DNA of 33,350 bases from Rhizophagus sp. LPA8_4_AMF (GCA_021464525.1 JADRCO010000456.1:1-33350); one strand, 5' to 3'. Shown: positions 10,085 through 21,812, counted from the stretch's first letter. A program made the numbers and translations. The notes: generated by a model from the sequence alone, not told the origin.

Positions 10085-12290
10085 AAATCATCATTATCAT
10101 CATTTGCGTTCCCAGGATCTAAAATTAAACGAAGTGAATTACTAGGAAGTAATCCATTATCATACACCATCATCAACCACTTGTACTGTACATCATCATC
10201 ACTATCATCATCTTAAATACACAACATTCTTTCTAATTTAGTAAAAACTTTATCAATAATTGGTCTTACATCTGTAACTCGATCCCAACGTAATTTAAAT
10301 AATTACAAGTATTCATAGGGTGTATCACTTCATTACTGCCTATATTTAAAAAACTCTCGTTTTTATCAAAAAGAGAGATTTACCACTAGATAATTCCCAC
10401 ATAAACTATAAATTTCAGACTTGTTATTATACTAATATCAATGATCTTCTAGAATTTTAGGATCAATATATGGAAGTGACCCAAATACATCCGAATGAAA
10501 ATTCGGTTGAGACTTTGAGTTTCTGTATTTTTTAGCAATACTAAGATAAATAATCTTAGCTTCACTATATTTTCAGAGTGTAAGTTTCGATAAAGGACTT
10601 TGATAATTTAATAAGCCAATTTTATTTTATCATTCGAGATTAACTCCGAAAAATAATTTCTAAGACATTGGCATAGATTTCATTATCAGCATATTGCCAT
10701 AATAAGAGTATACTCTTTAGTGCTTTCATCTATTAGCAAACAATAAATTAGCTCATTACAATAAAGTAATATAATCATTGACGTTAAAGTTAATAAAAAT
10801 ATACACTTACTCCTAATACACATATAGATTCTTAAACAAGAATATAAATTTTTACGCATTCCTGATTCATAAAAGAATGTTTTATCCAATTGAATACTTT
10901 TAAAACTCCTAGAAATAACAGAATCATTTGGCATTTGAAATCTTGCAAAATATTCACTGTCAATAGGAATCATTGTTGTTAATTTATCCATACTAATAAC
11001 TTCAACCAAATTATATTCCTTAATAATATTAATCATTTCTGGATACTATTTTCTGCTTTTTGAGAGGTGATTTCTTGAAAATTAGATAGAGGATAATGTT
11101 TATTTTTGTCTGAGCAATAAATTCTAAGCATATAAAGTTTAATGAAGTTGAATATTTTTTGTGATATATTGAGGGATATTTCCAGTTCCAACGGCATGCA
11201 TTATCATCCTAAATGAATAACTATCACTAGCTTTTGTAGAAGGTTTATGGAGTAAACATTCTGGAGCCTTATAAGGATACCTATTTCTTTTATATTGGAC
11301 AAAGGAAGGGCTTTGCATTCCGAAAGTGTTTCTATTGCAAAAGAGCTATTATCAAATAAAATTTACTAGATGGATGCTTAAAATATCTATGAGCATAGCC
11401 AGCATTGTGTAATGTTTCAAATATTCAGCAAGACAAAGAAGTAAATAAAATTTATCTCCCAATTTATCTTATCGAAATTATGACGAAGACAATAATAAAG
11501 TAATCACTACTGTCAGGTGCTTAGATATTCCGTAAAATTGGACTAATTAAGCATATTTTTGCGTATAACAATCTAAATATGCTCTAATCTGGACATTAAA
11601 AAGCACTATTGTTAATATACAGATACAGATTGATAAAATTCAAACTAAAATAAAATTTTAAAGTTACTTCATTTGAAATTAAGGATGGATTGGTCCTAGA
11701 AGGACCGATCCTAGGCCGGTCTTGTCTTCAGTCCAGGATTTGAAGATTGGTCCGGAGCAGGACCAATTTATAAAATTTCTCATCAAATAATAAGATAACA
11801 AATTACATATTATGAAATTCAAAATTTTTATATTTTGATATTTTATAATATCAATATTATTTGACTCCTTATGATGCTTTAAAAAAGTTTTAAGTACTGG
11901 AAATAATCTTTTTCAATTATTTTGTGTTACATGATCGACATCAATTTTAACGTCAATAGTTTTTACTTTTTTTTTAATATTTCAATACATAAATATTGAG
12001 CTTCCTTGTTTATTTGTCCCACGAGATTTTTGGTCCATCTTTTCAAATAGCTGAATATAATGTACTTCTTGTACTTCCTGATGTTTATGTCCAAATATTT
12101 ATATTTTCGAGATTTTCAAATAGAAAAGTCTGAGGTTTTGTAGAATTTAATTGTGAATCTTGAAGAAAAGCATCAATTCCTTTTTTCCACTGCAAAATTT
12201 TCTTCGCATTGTTTTCGTACACATGGTTGATACCATTTATAATGGCTTCTTGGCTGTCCACATTTTATGCATGCTCTGAATGAGGTAACC
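10085..12290 (-). pseudogene. Decayed short kinase-array gene, copy 2
   Basis: Blocks on the minus strand match the array genes in order. 12290-11970 is the CxxC/FLEW exon. 11590-11050 is the domain 1 C-lobe. 11040-10800 is the N-lobe of the next domain, with LDKTFF shared with the 21541 gene. 10735-10240 is a domain-4-type C-lobe (the YIDP and WELSSG regions are recognisable), and 10230-10085 is an acidic tail. Frameshifts and stops break all blocks. Domains 2 and 3 of the long arrays are missing, so this copy had only two kinase domains. The exon is interrupted at about 11685 by a GC-rich foldback insertion. It is divergent from the intact single-kinase gene at 12991. Confidence 0.8.
11687..11767. 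mobile_element. GC-rich foldback (MITE-like) insertion
   Basis: Two hairpins sit in about 80 bp. GGATTGGTCCT and AGGACCGATCC lie three bases apart (10 of 11 pair). ATTGGTCC and GGACCAAT lie six bases apart (perfect). The G+C content is far above the surroundings. It lies where the array pseudogene breaks off at 11684; similarity resumes at about 11930-11990, so the insertion may be about 250 bp, with this as one end. Confidence 0.5.
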
Positions 12291-12589
12291 ATACCTTTTT
12301 TATATTTTACTAATATTAATTATTATAAATATTAAACATCTTCATGTTATGTCAAAAAATACACAATGCTATATTTGAATAATATTACAACGTGCCTTTT
12401 CATTTGGCTCTATTTTAACTATTTAGAATATCAATAATTAATTTCAAAAAGACATGTATTGAATTTATGTTTAAGGTGACATTATCACGCATAATGCATA
12501 AATAATGCATGAATAAATATTATTTAAATGGTCAATTGTCACAAATATTCTTGCATTTGATTTTTGTGTACTACATAGGTTTTGTGGTC

Positions 12590-12830
12590 ATTAACTGATG
12601 TTTAACCGTCGCCGAACACGAGATTGCGTTGTTTATATTTATCTCAGCGACTTATTTTTTGAGTGGTCCAAACCACCAAATTATTTGTCAATGCTGCGCC
12701 ACCAACCTGGCACACAAAAAACGAGTACACTATTCTTTGTAAACCAAATTTGGAAGTTGAAAAGCTCGATTAGTCGTTTTGTTGAACCATGCCATGCAGG
12801 GAGCTTTATGTTACGATACACATGAACACT
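12590..12830. other. Higher-GC segment in the divergent intergenic region
   Basis: This segment has clearly more G and C than its flanks and a 75-codon plus-strand open frame at 12598-12825. The predicted peptide matches nothing I know and has no family motif. It lies between the array pseudogene and the intact single-kinase gene, so it could be inserted sequence or part of the shared upstream region. Confidence 0.3.
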
Positions 12831-12860
12831 TAATCACATGATATACTAATAATCGGACTT

Positions 12861-12876
12861 CGGAGAAATTATTCCG
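12861..12876 (+). promoter_or_regulatory. CGG-N10-CCG near-palindrome upstream of the single-kinase gene
   Basis: CGGAGAAATTATTCCG lies 114 bp before the ATG at 12991. The identical 16 bases occur at 21754, 43 bp before the paralogue. Inverted CGG triplets 10 bases apart are the type of site bound by fungal Zn(II)2Cys6 regulators such as yeast Put3. Conservation may also just reflect shared descent of the promoters. Confidence 0.45.
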
Positions 12877-12936
12877 TATGGTTATTAAAAGTGCGCAATA
12901 GCTTTATTTATATTTTTATTTATTTATTTTTTTTCT

Positions 12937-12958
12937 TAAAAAAAAAAAAAAAAAAAAA
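12937..12958 (+). repeat. Poly(A) tract before the single-kinase gene
   Basis: A run of about 21 A residues lies 32 bp before the ATG at 12991, preceded by a T-rich stretch. It may keep the promoter nucleosome-free, or it may be a slippage-prone homopolymer. Confidence 0.5.
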
Positions 12959-12990
12959 GGGTTATAGAAACTGAAATTAATAACCTAGCA

Positions 12991-14437
12991 ATGAACAACA
13001 ATCAAAATAATTGTTCATATTGCAATAAATCATTTATCGAAAATTTATGGTGTAAAGAATGTGATCCTCGTTGTATAATGGAAGGATGGACTAGTGGAAA
13101 TGCTGAAATCGATAAGATTATAAAAGATACAATTTATAATGCAAGACAAGATGTCAATGACATATTCCTTGAGTGGGTACCATTTGATAGATTTAAAGAT
13201 ATAAACCAAATTGGTGAAGGTGGTTTTGCAAAGATTTATTCTGCGATATGGGTAGATGGTAACTCATTATATTATGAAAATAATGAAGGTTGGAAAAAAT
13301 CGGAACCTAAACCTAAGAAAGTTGGTTTGAAAAGATTAATTGGTTTTAAAAATATGTCAGCAGAATATTTAAATGGGGTATGTATCATTTTATGTTAACA
13401 CGTTTTGTTTTAATATTGTCATGCTTAAATTTTTGTTATAAAAATAGTTTAAAATACATTGGAACTTATACAAACTTGGAAGAAGTCAGCATATACATTT
13501 CTTAGATTTTTATGGAATGACTAAAGATCCAGAAACCGAAGAATTTATTATGATTATGAAATTTGCAAATAAAGGAAATTTAAGAAGTATTATTTCGAAT
13601 AACTTTAAAAATCTCCTTTGGACAGATAAAATATCATTATTATGTGATTTATTGGAAAACATTAAAAATTTACATAAATTAGGAATTTTTCACAAAGATC
13701 TTCACAGTGGAAACATCCTACAAGATAATTTTACAACTTATGTTACTGATTTTGAACTATCTGATTCAGCAAATGAACAAAAATCCGATAATAAAATATA
13801 TGGAGTATTACCATATGTAGCCCCAGAAGTTTTAAATGGAGAACCTTACACTTCTTCTTCTGATATTTATAGTATTGGTATAATTATGGCTGAATTATCA
13901 TCTGGAAAACCACCCTTTCATAAAAGACGTCATGATTATAGTTTAACATTAGAAATATGTGACGGACTCAGGCCAGAATTTGGAAAAGGAACTCCAGAAA
14001 TTTATAAAAAATTGGCTCATAGTTGTATGAATGCAAATCCAAATCAAAGACCAACAGCTGAAGAATTATATTCTATAATAAGCTTTTGGCATAAATCTAC
14101 TAATGATTATTATTATAAAGATTATCAAGAAAAAGAAAAATATGGTCACAAAGGAAAAGAAATAAAATTTATACTTAAAGAAGCCGACAAAGAGATACCA
14201 AACATTTCAACTTCATATGAAAAGAATCCTGATACTATATTTATTAGTAAAGTAATTACATTTAAGAGTAATGAAGGTATTTATTATATTCACACTATTA
14301 ATTTTAAATAATTTTAATAATTTATCTAAATAATTACTAACTATTTAATAGATTGCCAAGATTCACAGTTGGTAGACTTGGAGGATCCTGGTATTTTACG
14401 ATCATACGATGATATTGAAAATAATATAGATGCCTAA
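12991..14437 (+). CDS. Single-domain TKL protein kinase with zinc-ribbon-like N-terminus (intact copy)
   Basis: Exons 12991..13377, 13448..14276 and 14352..14437 give 433 codons plus stop; introns are 70 and 75 bp (GTATGT..TAG phase 0; GTATTT..TAG phase 1 with TACTAAC before the acceptor). Residues 8-28 hold Cys 8, 11, 21, 24 and 28. WTSGN follows at about 33 and FLEWVPF at about 59. The kinase domain runs from about 67 to 345: glycine loop GEGGFAKIY (75-83), β3 Lys114, HKDLHSGN (catalytic Asp213, Asn218), DFE at 230-232 in place of DFG, and APE 254-256. The helix-C Glu seems replaced by Gly129 at the splice junction. The C-terminal tail is Asp/Glu-rich. It is probably a cytosolic Ser/Thr/Tyr kinase of unknown pathway, weakly active or active. 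It is the only fully open single-kinase copy and is divergent from the array pseudogene. Confidence 0.88.
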
Positions 14438-16890
14438 ACATTTCAATGTTTCAATATTTTAGATTTTGTTTTTATTGGTTGTTTGTCGTTTGTATTTAAA
14501 AAGTATCAATCAAAAGGTCTACATTTAAAACCGATCGTTTACATACCTTTTTTAAACTTTAAACAGATAAATAACATCAGATTCAGATATGTGAGTACAA
14601 ACTTATGATAATTAAATTTGGCTGCATTATTAATAGTCTTGTTTCAATAAACAAAAAAAAAGAACTTTGTTGTAAAAAAATAAACCTTAATATACTAATT
14701 ACTAAATACTAAAGCAAAAAGCAAGATCTGGCTATTAAGAAATATAATTATTTAAACAAAAACCAACGCTGTTGAAATTGTTTTAACTTGCTAAATCACT
14801 AAGATCTAGATCTTTTTCGTAATGACAAATTTAGCAATGAAAATTTAATTTTATTACAGAGACTTTTCATTAAAATGTTCTGCACTTTGTTATTATTCTA
14901 TAATGAAAACAATTTTGGAATGTATTGTTATCGAATGCGTATTGTATATAAAAGCTAATTATATATGTAGGTTTTAACAAACTATCATTTAAACTTTACT
15001 ACGGCTTTTGACAATTGTAACAACCAGCTGAAACTAAAATCATAAATGTCAAAACAATTTTAACATTTATTTCAGTTAAATCGGCATCACTACAATGGTT
15101 TTAATGGGTTTTAACTTTTATTGACTCGTATGTCAGTATAAGATTGTTAATAGTTACCTTATGCTTCTAAATGTTTAGAGCTGTATATCGTTATATAACT
15201 ATAACTTTCTTTATGGTTTGCTAGTTAACGCGGCGATATATAAAGTAGAATTTCGATTTTCATATCAGCTGGGCAAAAAGAAAAAAAATATCAAAGTAGT
15301 GATTAATCTTTACACTTACCATCGATATTATCGTAAGAACCATTGATTTTGTTTTATACTTAATATGGTACTTATATGGTTTATAGAGAAAAAGAGGTAA
15401 TTAAAATTTCAGTTACGAAAAAGTTCTTTTGTTGGTTTAAATAAAAATTCATAAAAAAAATAAAAATCTGAGTAGGTCAAATCAAAACAAATCTTTGATA
15501 TGAAACTGAAAATTATTTCATGTCTCTTTACCATCTTTTCTTTTCAAAATAATTTGATTACCTACGAATAAGTTGAATCTGCATCATCCGGCACATGCTA
15601 GCTAATTGTATCACTAATCACAATGAAGTCTCATTTTGTTTTGAAAGAGAATAATTTTCGAACTGTAAAAATTATTAAAATTTTTAATGTGTGATCAAAC
15701 TTCAAGTAATCCTAACAACAAGTTCATTAAATATTAATATTATTATGTAACGAGATGAGCTATAATAGTTAATCAAACATATTAATCATGTAAATTTGTA
15801 TACTTTAACACTATGTCAGTTCATACAATATCAAGTTAAAATGATTTTTTAAATAACATTAATATACTTGATATTCCCTCCAATATCAATAAATTTGGTA
15901 CAGCTTTCCTATGTTATTAAATTTACAGCGACTGACCAACGGGCTAACCTTACATCGAATAAATTAAAAAGTATAAAATATAAATGTAGCTACATTTCTT
16001 TCTACAAAAAGCTTCAAAGATTTACAGGTAAGTATATGAAAACTAAATTCTGCATTACCTCATTTATCGGTCTAGAAAGTCTGATGTAAACTTTCAATAA
16101 ACTATTGCTTTAACGTGTGCATATAATAAATATGAATAAATTTCTGCGACTGACTATGTAACAATATTTTTCTTAGATAAACAAAAGAGTAAAGAAATGC
16201 GATACTAAATTTATTAAATCTTTATATCAAATTACCAAGTGGACTCGAATTCTACAATAATTTTTTAAAAAAAATTCTTGCGCGTCTACCAAGATAGGAA
16301 TTATTCTTAAAAATGCAATGCAAGTGTTCCTTTTTTGTTGTCTCGGATAATCAGATCAACAAAAATAAAGATCTAATTTTTAATTTTAGTAAGTTTGATT
16401 TTATTATAATCAATTTATTATTAAGTACAAAGAGGTACATTAATTTGTAAATAAATAACTTATTTAATTATTTGATACAAATATTTGGGGTTTTCAAAAT
16501 GAAAAGCATAAATGAAAGTTAGTAAATAAAAGGACAACTTATGGAAGAACTTTGTTTAAACAAATAAATAATTACTTTCACTAATAAGGCATCAGGTTCA
16601 AATGCATGTTGTAATTTTTTAATAAATCATTTCTATTAAAAACTACGAAATTTTTTAATTCAATGTTTTCTGTCTTTGTATGATATAAATTTATTTTTGT
16701 AATTTGTAAGTAAAATACATAAAAACACTGAAACTTTTATATTTATAAGAACAATTTCAAATATGAAATACTTGACATAAATATTTTTGAAAAATGAAAA
16801 AATGCTGCATTATAAAAATTATACACTTATCACATGAAAATCACTCATCAATTGTCAAACTAAAAATACAAAAATTATTTAGTTTACGCC
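14438..16890. other. AT-rich desert between units 2 and 3
   Basis: No gene, tRNA or element can be supported here. Open frames such as 15868-16089 have no recognisable motif. A few degenerate inverted segments occur around 14765-15070, but they are too imperfect to define an element. The 3' UTR of the gene ending at 14437 must lie at the left edge. Confidence 0.55.
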
Positions 16891-19800
16891 TTAAAACAGT
16901 GCGTTATTATAAATGAACTTACTGTCTAAATCATCATGATCATCTTTCATAAATTTAATATGTAAATAATTAGCAATTAAAAATAAATAGTTAACCAATA
17001 TTTAAACAAAAGATATATGTATTTATCGATTACCTGCTGCATCATAAGTGTTCTCTTCCGTATTTACTTTTGTAGAAATTTATTATTAAGTAAAAAGAAA
17101 ATTGCTATTTACAAATTTTAATTATTAAAAAAGAAATTTCATACCTGCTTGTGCATCAACATCATTATCATTGTCATTTTGAATATCTTTAATGCGTATT
17201 GTTAATATTTAATTTAGTAAAATTACTCTTACAGTATATATTTTCCTATTACCATCATACCATGTCCTTACCTTGCATATCATCATCGTCACATTTGATA
17301 TCTTGAAAGTCTTGAATACCTATCATTCTTCCTAGTTTAACTAATTTATTGAAAACTTGACTAATTGATGGTCTTGCACTTGGTTCAGGATCCCAACATG
17401 AATTATATAAGCCCAAGTATTCATCAGGTGTATCAGGTTCTGGTTTTCCCTACGGCCACTTATTAAACTGTATTTTAAAACACTCTCACTTTCACCAATA
17501 AAAGGAGGTCTACCACTAGATAATTCCCACATAAGAACTCCTAAACTATAAACATCAGACTTATAATTATATTTATATGAATGATCTTCTAAAATTTTAG
17601 GATCAATATATGGAAGTAGTCCAAATACACCTGAATGAATATTTGTTTGAGTTTCCATACTTTTTGCAATGCCAAGATCTATAATTTTAGCTTCGCCTTG
17701 ATGTATTACTATATTTCCAGAGTGTAGATCTCGATGAAGAATATTTTCTCCCTGAAGAAATTTTATTCCTTCAGTTATTTGATAAGCTAACTTGATTTTA
17801 TCATCCCAAGTTAACTCTGAAAACTTTTGTTTAAGATACTGCCGTAAATTTCCACCATCAGCATATTGCATTATGAGTAAATATTCTTTTGTTTTTTCAT
17901 CTGTAAATAAAACATTAAATAAATTTTCATTTATATTAATATGGAAAATGCCAATAATTAAAATTAACTTACCCAAACTTATACCTAAAAAACGTATTAT
18001 TCTTTGGCAAAAATTCAGTCTTCCATGCATCTTTAATTCATGAAGGAGAGCTTCAGTTGGTTTATTACTAATTGATTCATTATCTTTTAATTTCTTACAA
18101 ATAACATAATTATTTGTTTTTTTCCATATAGCTCTTGAAATAATGCCAAAATGACCTCCATCAATATTTTTCATATCTGATAATTCATCGATATCAATAA
18201 CTTTAATCAATTTATATTTTATAATGAAATTTATCAATTCTGATCCTAAATTTTTATACATTCCTTCTATTTTATTAAAGACTTGACGAATTGTTGGTCT
18301 TATATTTGGTTCTGGATGCCAACATAATTCGTATAATTCAAAGTATTCTTTAGGAATACCAGGAATTCGGTTTTCTCTATAACCATCAATTATAAGATTT
18401 TTTGAAATATTTTCAATTTTAGGAGGGGAGCCACTAGATAATTCCCACATAAGAACTCCGAAACTATAAATATCTGATTTCTTATCAAGTTCATAAGAAT
18501 GGTTTTCTAGAAATTTAGGATCAATATATGAAATCATTTCATAATCATTCAAAGAATCATCTTCTGCACTTTTTACAATATCAAGTATAATTTTAGCTTC
18601 TTTTTTGTGTATCACTATATTTTTAGGATGTAAATTTTGATGAATAATATCCACATCATGAAGAAATTTAATTCCTTCAGTAATTTGATATGCCAACTTG
18701 ATTTTATCATCCAAAGTTAATTCTGAAAAATGATCTTTCAGATACTGGCGTAAATTTCCACCATCAGCATGTTGCATGATGAGTAAACATTCCCTTTCAC
18801 TTTCATCTGCAAATAAAATAATAAATGGATTTCATTATATGGATACCCATTGTATAATAATGATATTTACTATTATATAAACTTACCTAAACTTATGCCT
18901 AATGTATGTATAAATCTTGAACAAAAATTCAATTTCCTATGCATCTTTAATTCATGAATGAAAGCTTCATTTAATTGAACATATTTATATTTTTTACAAA
19001 TAACTGGAAAGGAACAGTCTTTTTTTTTCCAAGTAGTGTCTCCATTAATGTTTAATAATTCACCTATATTAATAATCTTAATTAAAAAGTTATTTTTAAT
19101 CAAATTAATTAATCCTGATGGCTCCAAATTTGTTTTGGTTTGAGCATATAACATTTTTCCTAATTTACTAAAAACTTGATTAACAGAAGGCCTTTCACTC
19201 GGTTCAGGATCCCAACATGATTTATATAGATCCAAGTATGCACTAGGGGTATTAGGAATTGATTTTTCTCTATGACCATTTATTAGATCGATTTCTAAAA
19301 GATTTTCAGTTTCATTATAAATGAAAGGAGGATAACCACTAGTTAATTCCCACATAAGAACTCCTAAACTATAGATATCAGACTTTTTATCATATTCGTA
19401 AGATTGATTTTCTAAAAGTTTAGGATCAACATATGGAATAATTTCATCAGAAACGTTCAAATAATCACTTTCTGTATTTTTCACAATATTTAACATGATT
19501 TTAACTTCATTTCTATGTATTACTATATTTCTAGAATGCAAACTTTGATGAAGAATATCTTCATCATGAAGATATTTTATACCTTCAGTGATTTGATAAG
19601 AAAGTTTCAATTTATCATCCCAGGTTAATTCTGAAAAATGATGTTTAAGATACTGGCGTAAATTTCCACCATCAGCATATTGCATAACGAGTAAATACTC
19701 TTCGGTATTTTCATCTGTAAATAATAATGAATTGAGTATTTGTTATAACAAAGCAATAAAAATACTAAATTTGGCAATACTTACCTAAACTTATGCCTAA

Positions 19801-21541
19801 TACACGTAAGATTCTTAAGCATAAATGTAATCTTTTATGCATCTTTAATTCATGAAAAAAGGTTTTATCTAATTGGGTACCCTTAAATCTTCTACAAGCA
19901 ACTATAATATCTGTTTCTTCTTTTTTCAAAGTGGCTTTTGAAATCTTGCAAAAATGGTCATTATTAATAGAAGTCATCGTTGATAATTCATTCATATTAA
20001 AAACTTTAACTAAACTATTTTCTTTAATATATTTGATCATTTCTAACGGTTCTAGATTGTTATTTTCTGCTTTTTGAGTAATTGTTTCTTGAGAATTGGA
20101 TTTTGAATAATCTTCATTATTATCTGCAACAAGAAATTCTATACATATCGAATTTAATGAAGTTAAGTAGTTATTATGATAAATTGATGACCATAAGTTC
20201 AATAAGATATTGTACACTTCATGGATATTAGGACGTAAGCATGGTTCAGTATTCCAGCATCTTTCCATTAAGTCTTTGAAACTTCTTGGAATATTATGTG
20301 GAATATGTGGTCTTAATCCTAAACAAATATCAAGTGTTAAAGACTGACTAATGCACAATGGACGATGAGGAATATTTCCGGTTCCGATAGTATGCATTAT
20401 CATCCCAAAAGAATAAATATCACTAGATTTTGTATAAGGATTTTGAAGCAAGTATTCTGGTGCCGTATAATGATACCATCCAATTATTTCTTCCGTATTT
20501 GATAAGACTTTACAACATTTTGAGAATGTTCCTATGGCACAAAAATTATCATCAAACACTAATACGCTAGATGGATGTAAATATCTATGAACATATCCAG
20601 CGTCATGTAATACTTTTAAATCCTCAGCAAGACAAAGAAGCAAATGTAATTTCATCTCCCAGTATAAACTATTAAAGTTGAGAGAAATGTAATTTAATAA
20701 TGAACCATTTTGAGGGAACTGTTTTACAGCAAAATAATCGTTACTGTCAGGTTGTTTAGAGATCCCATAGAATTGAAATAAAAAACCGCATTCTTGAGCG
20801 TGGCAATCTAAATATATTTTGAGCTATATATAAAAAAAAAATACATGCAAAGTTGAGCAACATGACATACCAGAATTAATGAAATAATTAGTACTTGATT
20901 AAATTATTGTGCGATTACTTAATAAATATTTATCCATAATTAAATTAGGTTATTAACTTTACCTCATTTAGAATTTCGTCAATTTGATCAATATCATTAC
21001 TACCCTTATATAATTTGATAGTAACTTGGATTCCAGATCTCTTATATTGTTCGTTTTGCTGGTCCCATTTTCTTGGTCCGTCTTTCCAATAAGCTGAATA
21101 TACCGTACTTCTTGATGTTGTGCATAAAATACTTATATTTTCAAGTTTGTCAAAAGGAATCCATTCCAGAAAAGTTTGAGGTTTTATAGAATTAAATTGT
21201 GTTTCTCGGAGAAATTCATCAATTTCCTTATTTCCGCTAGTCCATTTTGTGAGATTTTCTTCAATTTGTTTTCGTTCACACGGTTGACACCATTGATAAT
21301 GACTTCTTGACTGTTTACATTTCATGCATATTCCATATATTGATTTCACTTCATCTTTCAGTCCTTCTAAATTGATTTTTTTAAAAAATAAGTTAAATCG
21401 GATTACTTGAATTATCTTCGAAAATTAAAGTACAATACCTTCGCTCCCTTCCAACGAAGTTTGAGATTCTTCAACAACGACTTGATTGTTCAAAATTTGG
21501 TTATTGTAATTCTGCAAATCATTATTTTTATTCAGCTCCAT
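16891..21541 (-). CDS. Tandem kinase-array gene, copy 3: three pseudokinase domains plus one complete kinase domain, single-base frameshift in the last
   Basis: Nine exons: 21541..21439, 21366..20963, 20823..19785, 19714..18887, 18806..17973, 17900..17272, 17186..17145, 17066..17034 and 16943..16891. Exon 1 starts MELNKNNDLQNYNNQ. Exon 2 has Cys 48, 51, 61 and 64 (CxxC pairs), then WTSGN and FLEWIPF. Domain 1 has HRY and no DFG; domain 2 has HQS, no DFG and an Arg-rich β3 (VACRR); domain 3 has HQN and no DFG; domain 4 has HRDLHSGN, DLG, VICKK and HELKMH. Exon 6 is 629 nt where 630 is needed; comparison with 1120-1150 places one missing base near 17441-17455, after SGRRE. As it stands, the protein loses the end of domain 4 and stops near 17341. 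With the base it would have about 1,321 residues. The gene is divergent from the pseudogene at 21813, 271 bp away. Confidence 0.85.
17901..17972 (-). other. Stop-free 72-bp intron inside the array gene
   Basis: This intron between exons 5 and 6 (GTAAGT..ACAG) is a multiple of three and has no in-frame stop, so retention would insert 24 mostly hydrophobic residues between the N- and C-lobes of domain 4. None of the other introns at this position in the arrays (67, 74, 73, 70, 80, 77 bp) is a multiple of three. Confidence 0.7.
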
Positions 21542-21753
21542 TATTCGTAAACTGAACTACTAAGTATCGTTAAGGTGATATGCACCAAATTGCAGATCAT
21601 TTAAAAACTATGTATTTCTTTGTAAAATTTGTGCAACCAATTCTTGTCCTACTTGAACTCACGGGGTTTTTAGTGTTTGATATTATGTAATCCCACCAAT
21701 TAGTTTAAAAATATGTAGTACAATAACAAATTTATAATAATCATCACAATCAA

Positions 21754-21769
21754 CGGAGAAATTATTCCG
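21754..21769 (+). promoter_or_regulatory. CGG-N10-CCG near-palindrome in a bidirectional promoter
   Basis: CGGAGAAATTATTCCG lies between the start of the array gene (21541, minus) and the start of the single-kinase pseudogene (21813, plus). Six of its eight base pairs are symmetric. It is identical to the element at 12861, so it could serve both divergent genes. Confidence 0.5.
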
Positions 21770-21812
21770 CAATCATATCTACTTTAATTTTCAGTAATTT
21801 TCTTTTTTAAAA

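Noticed and set aside
14765-15070. Imperfect inverted segments (TGTTGAAATTGTTTTAAC and a partner near 15048)
   Set aside because: Only 16 of 18 bases match, AT-rich, no sharp ends or target duplication; not enough for a MITE call.
15868-16089. 73-codon plus-strand frame
   Set aside because: No motif, homology or splice context; expected by chance in 2.4 kb of desert.
16225-16270. tRNA-like T-arm (GTGGA-CTCGAAT-TCTAC) followed by a T run
   Set aside because: No matching D-arm, anticodon arm or acceptor stem can be found upstream, so it is a chance hairpin.
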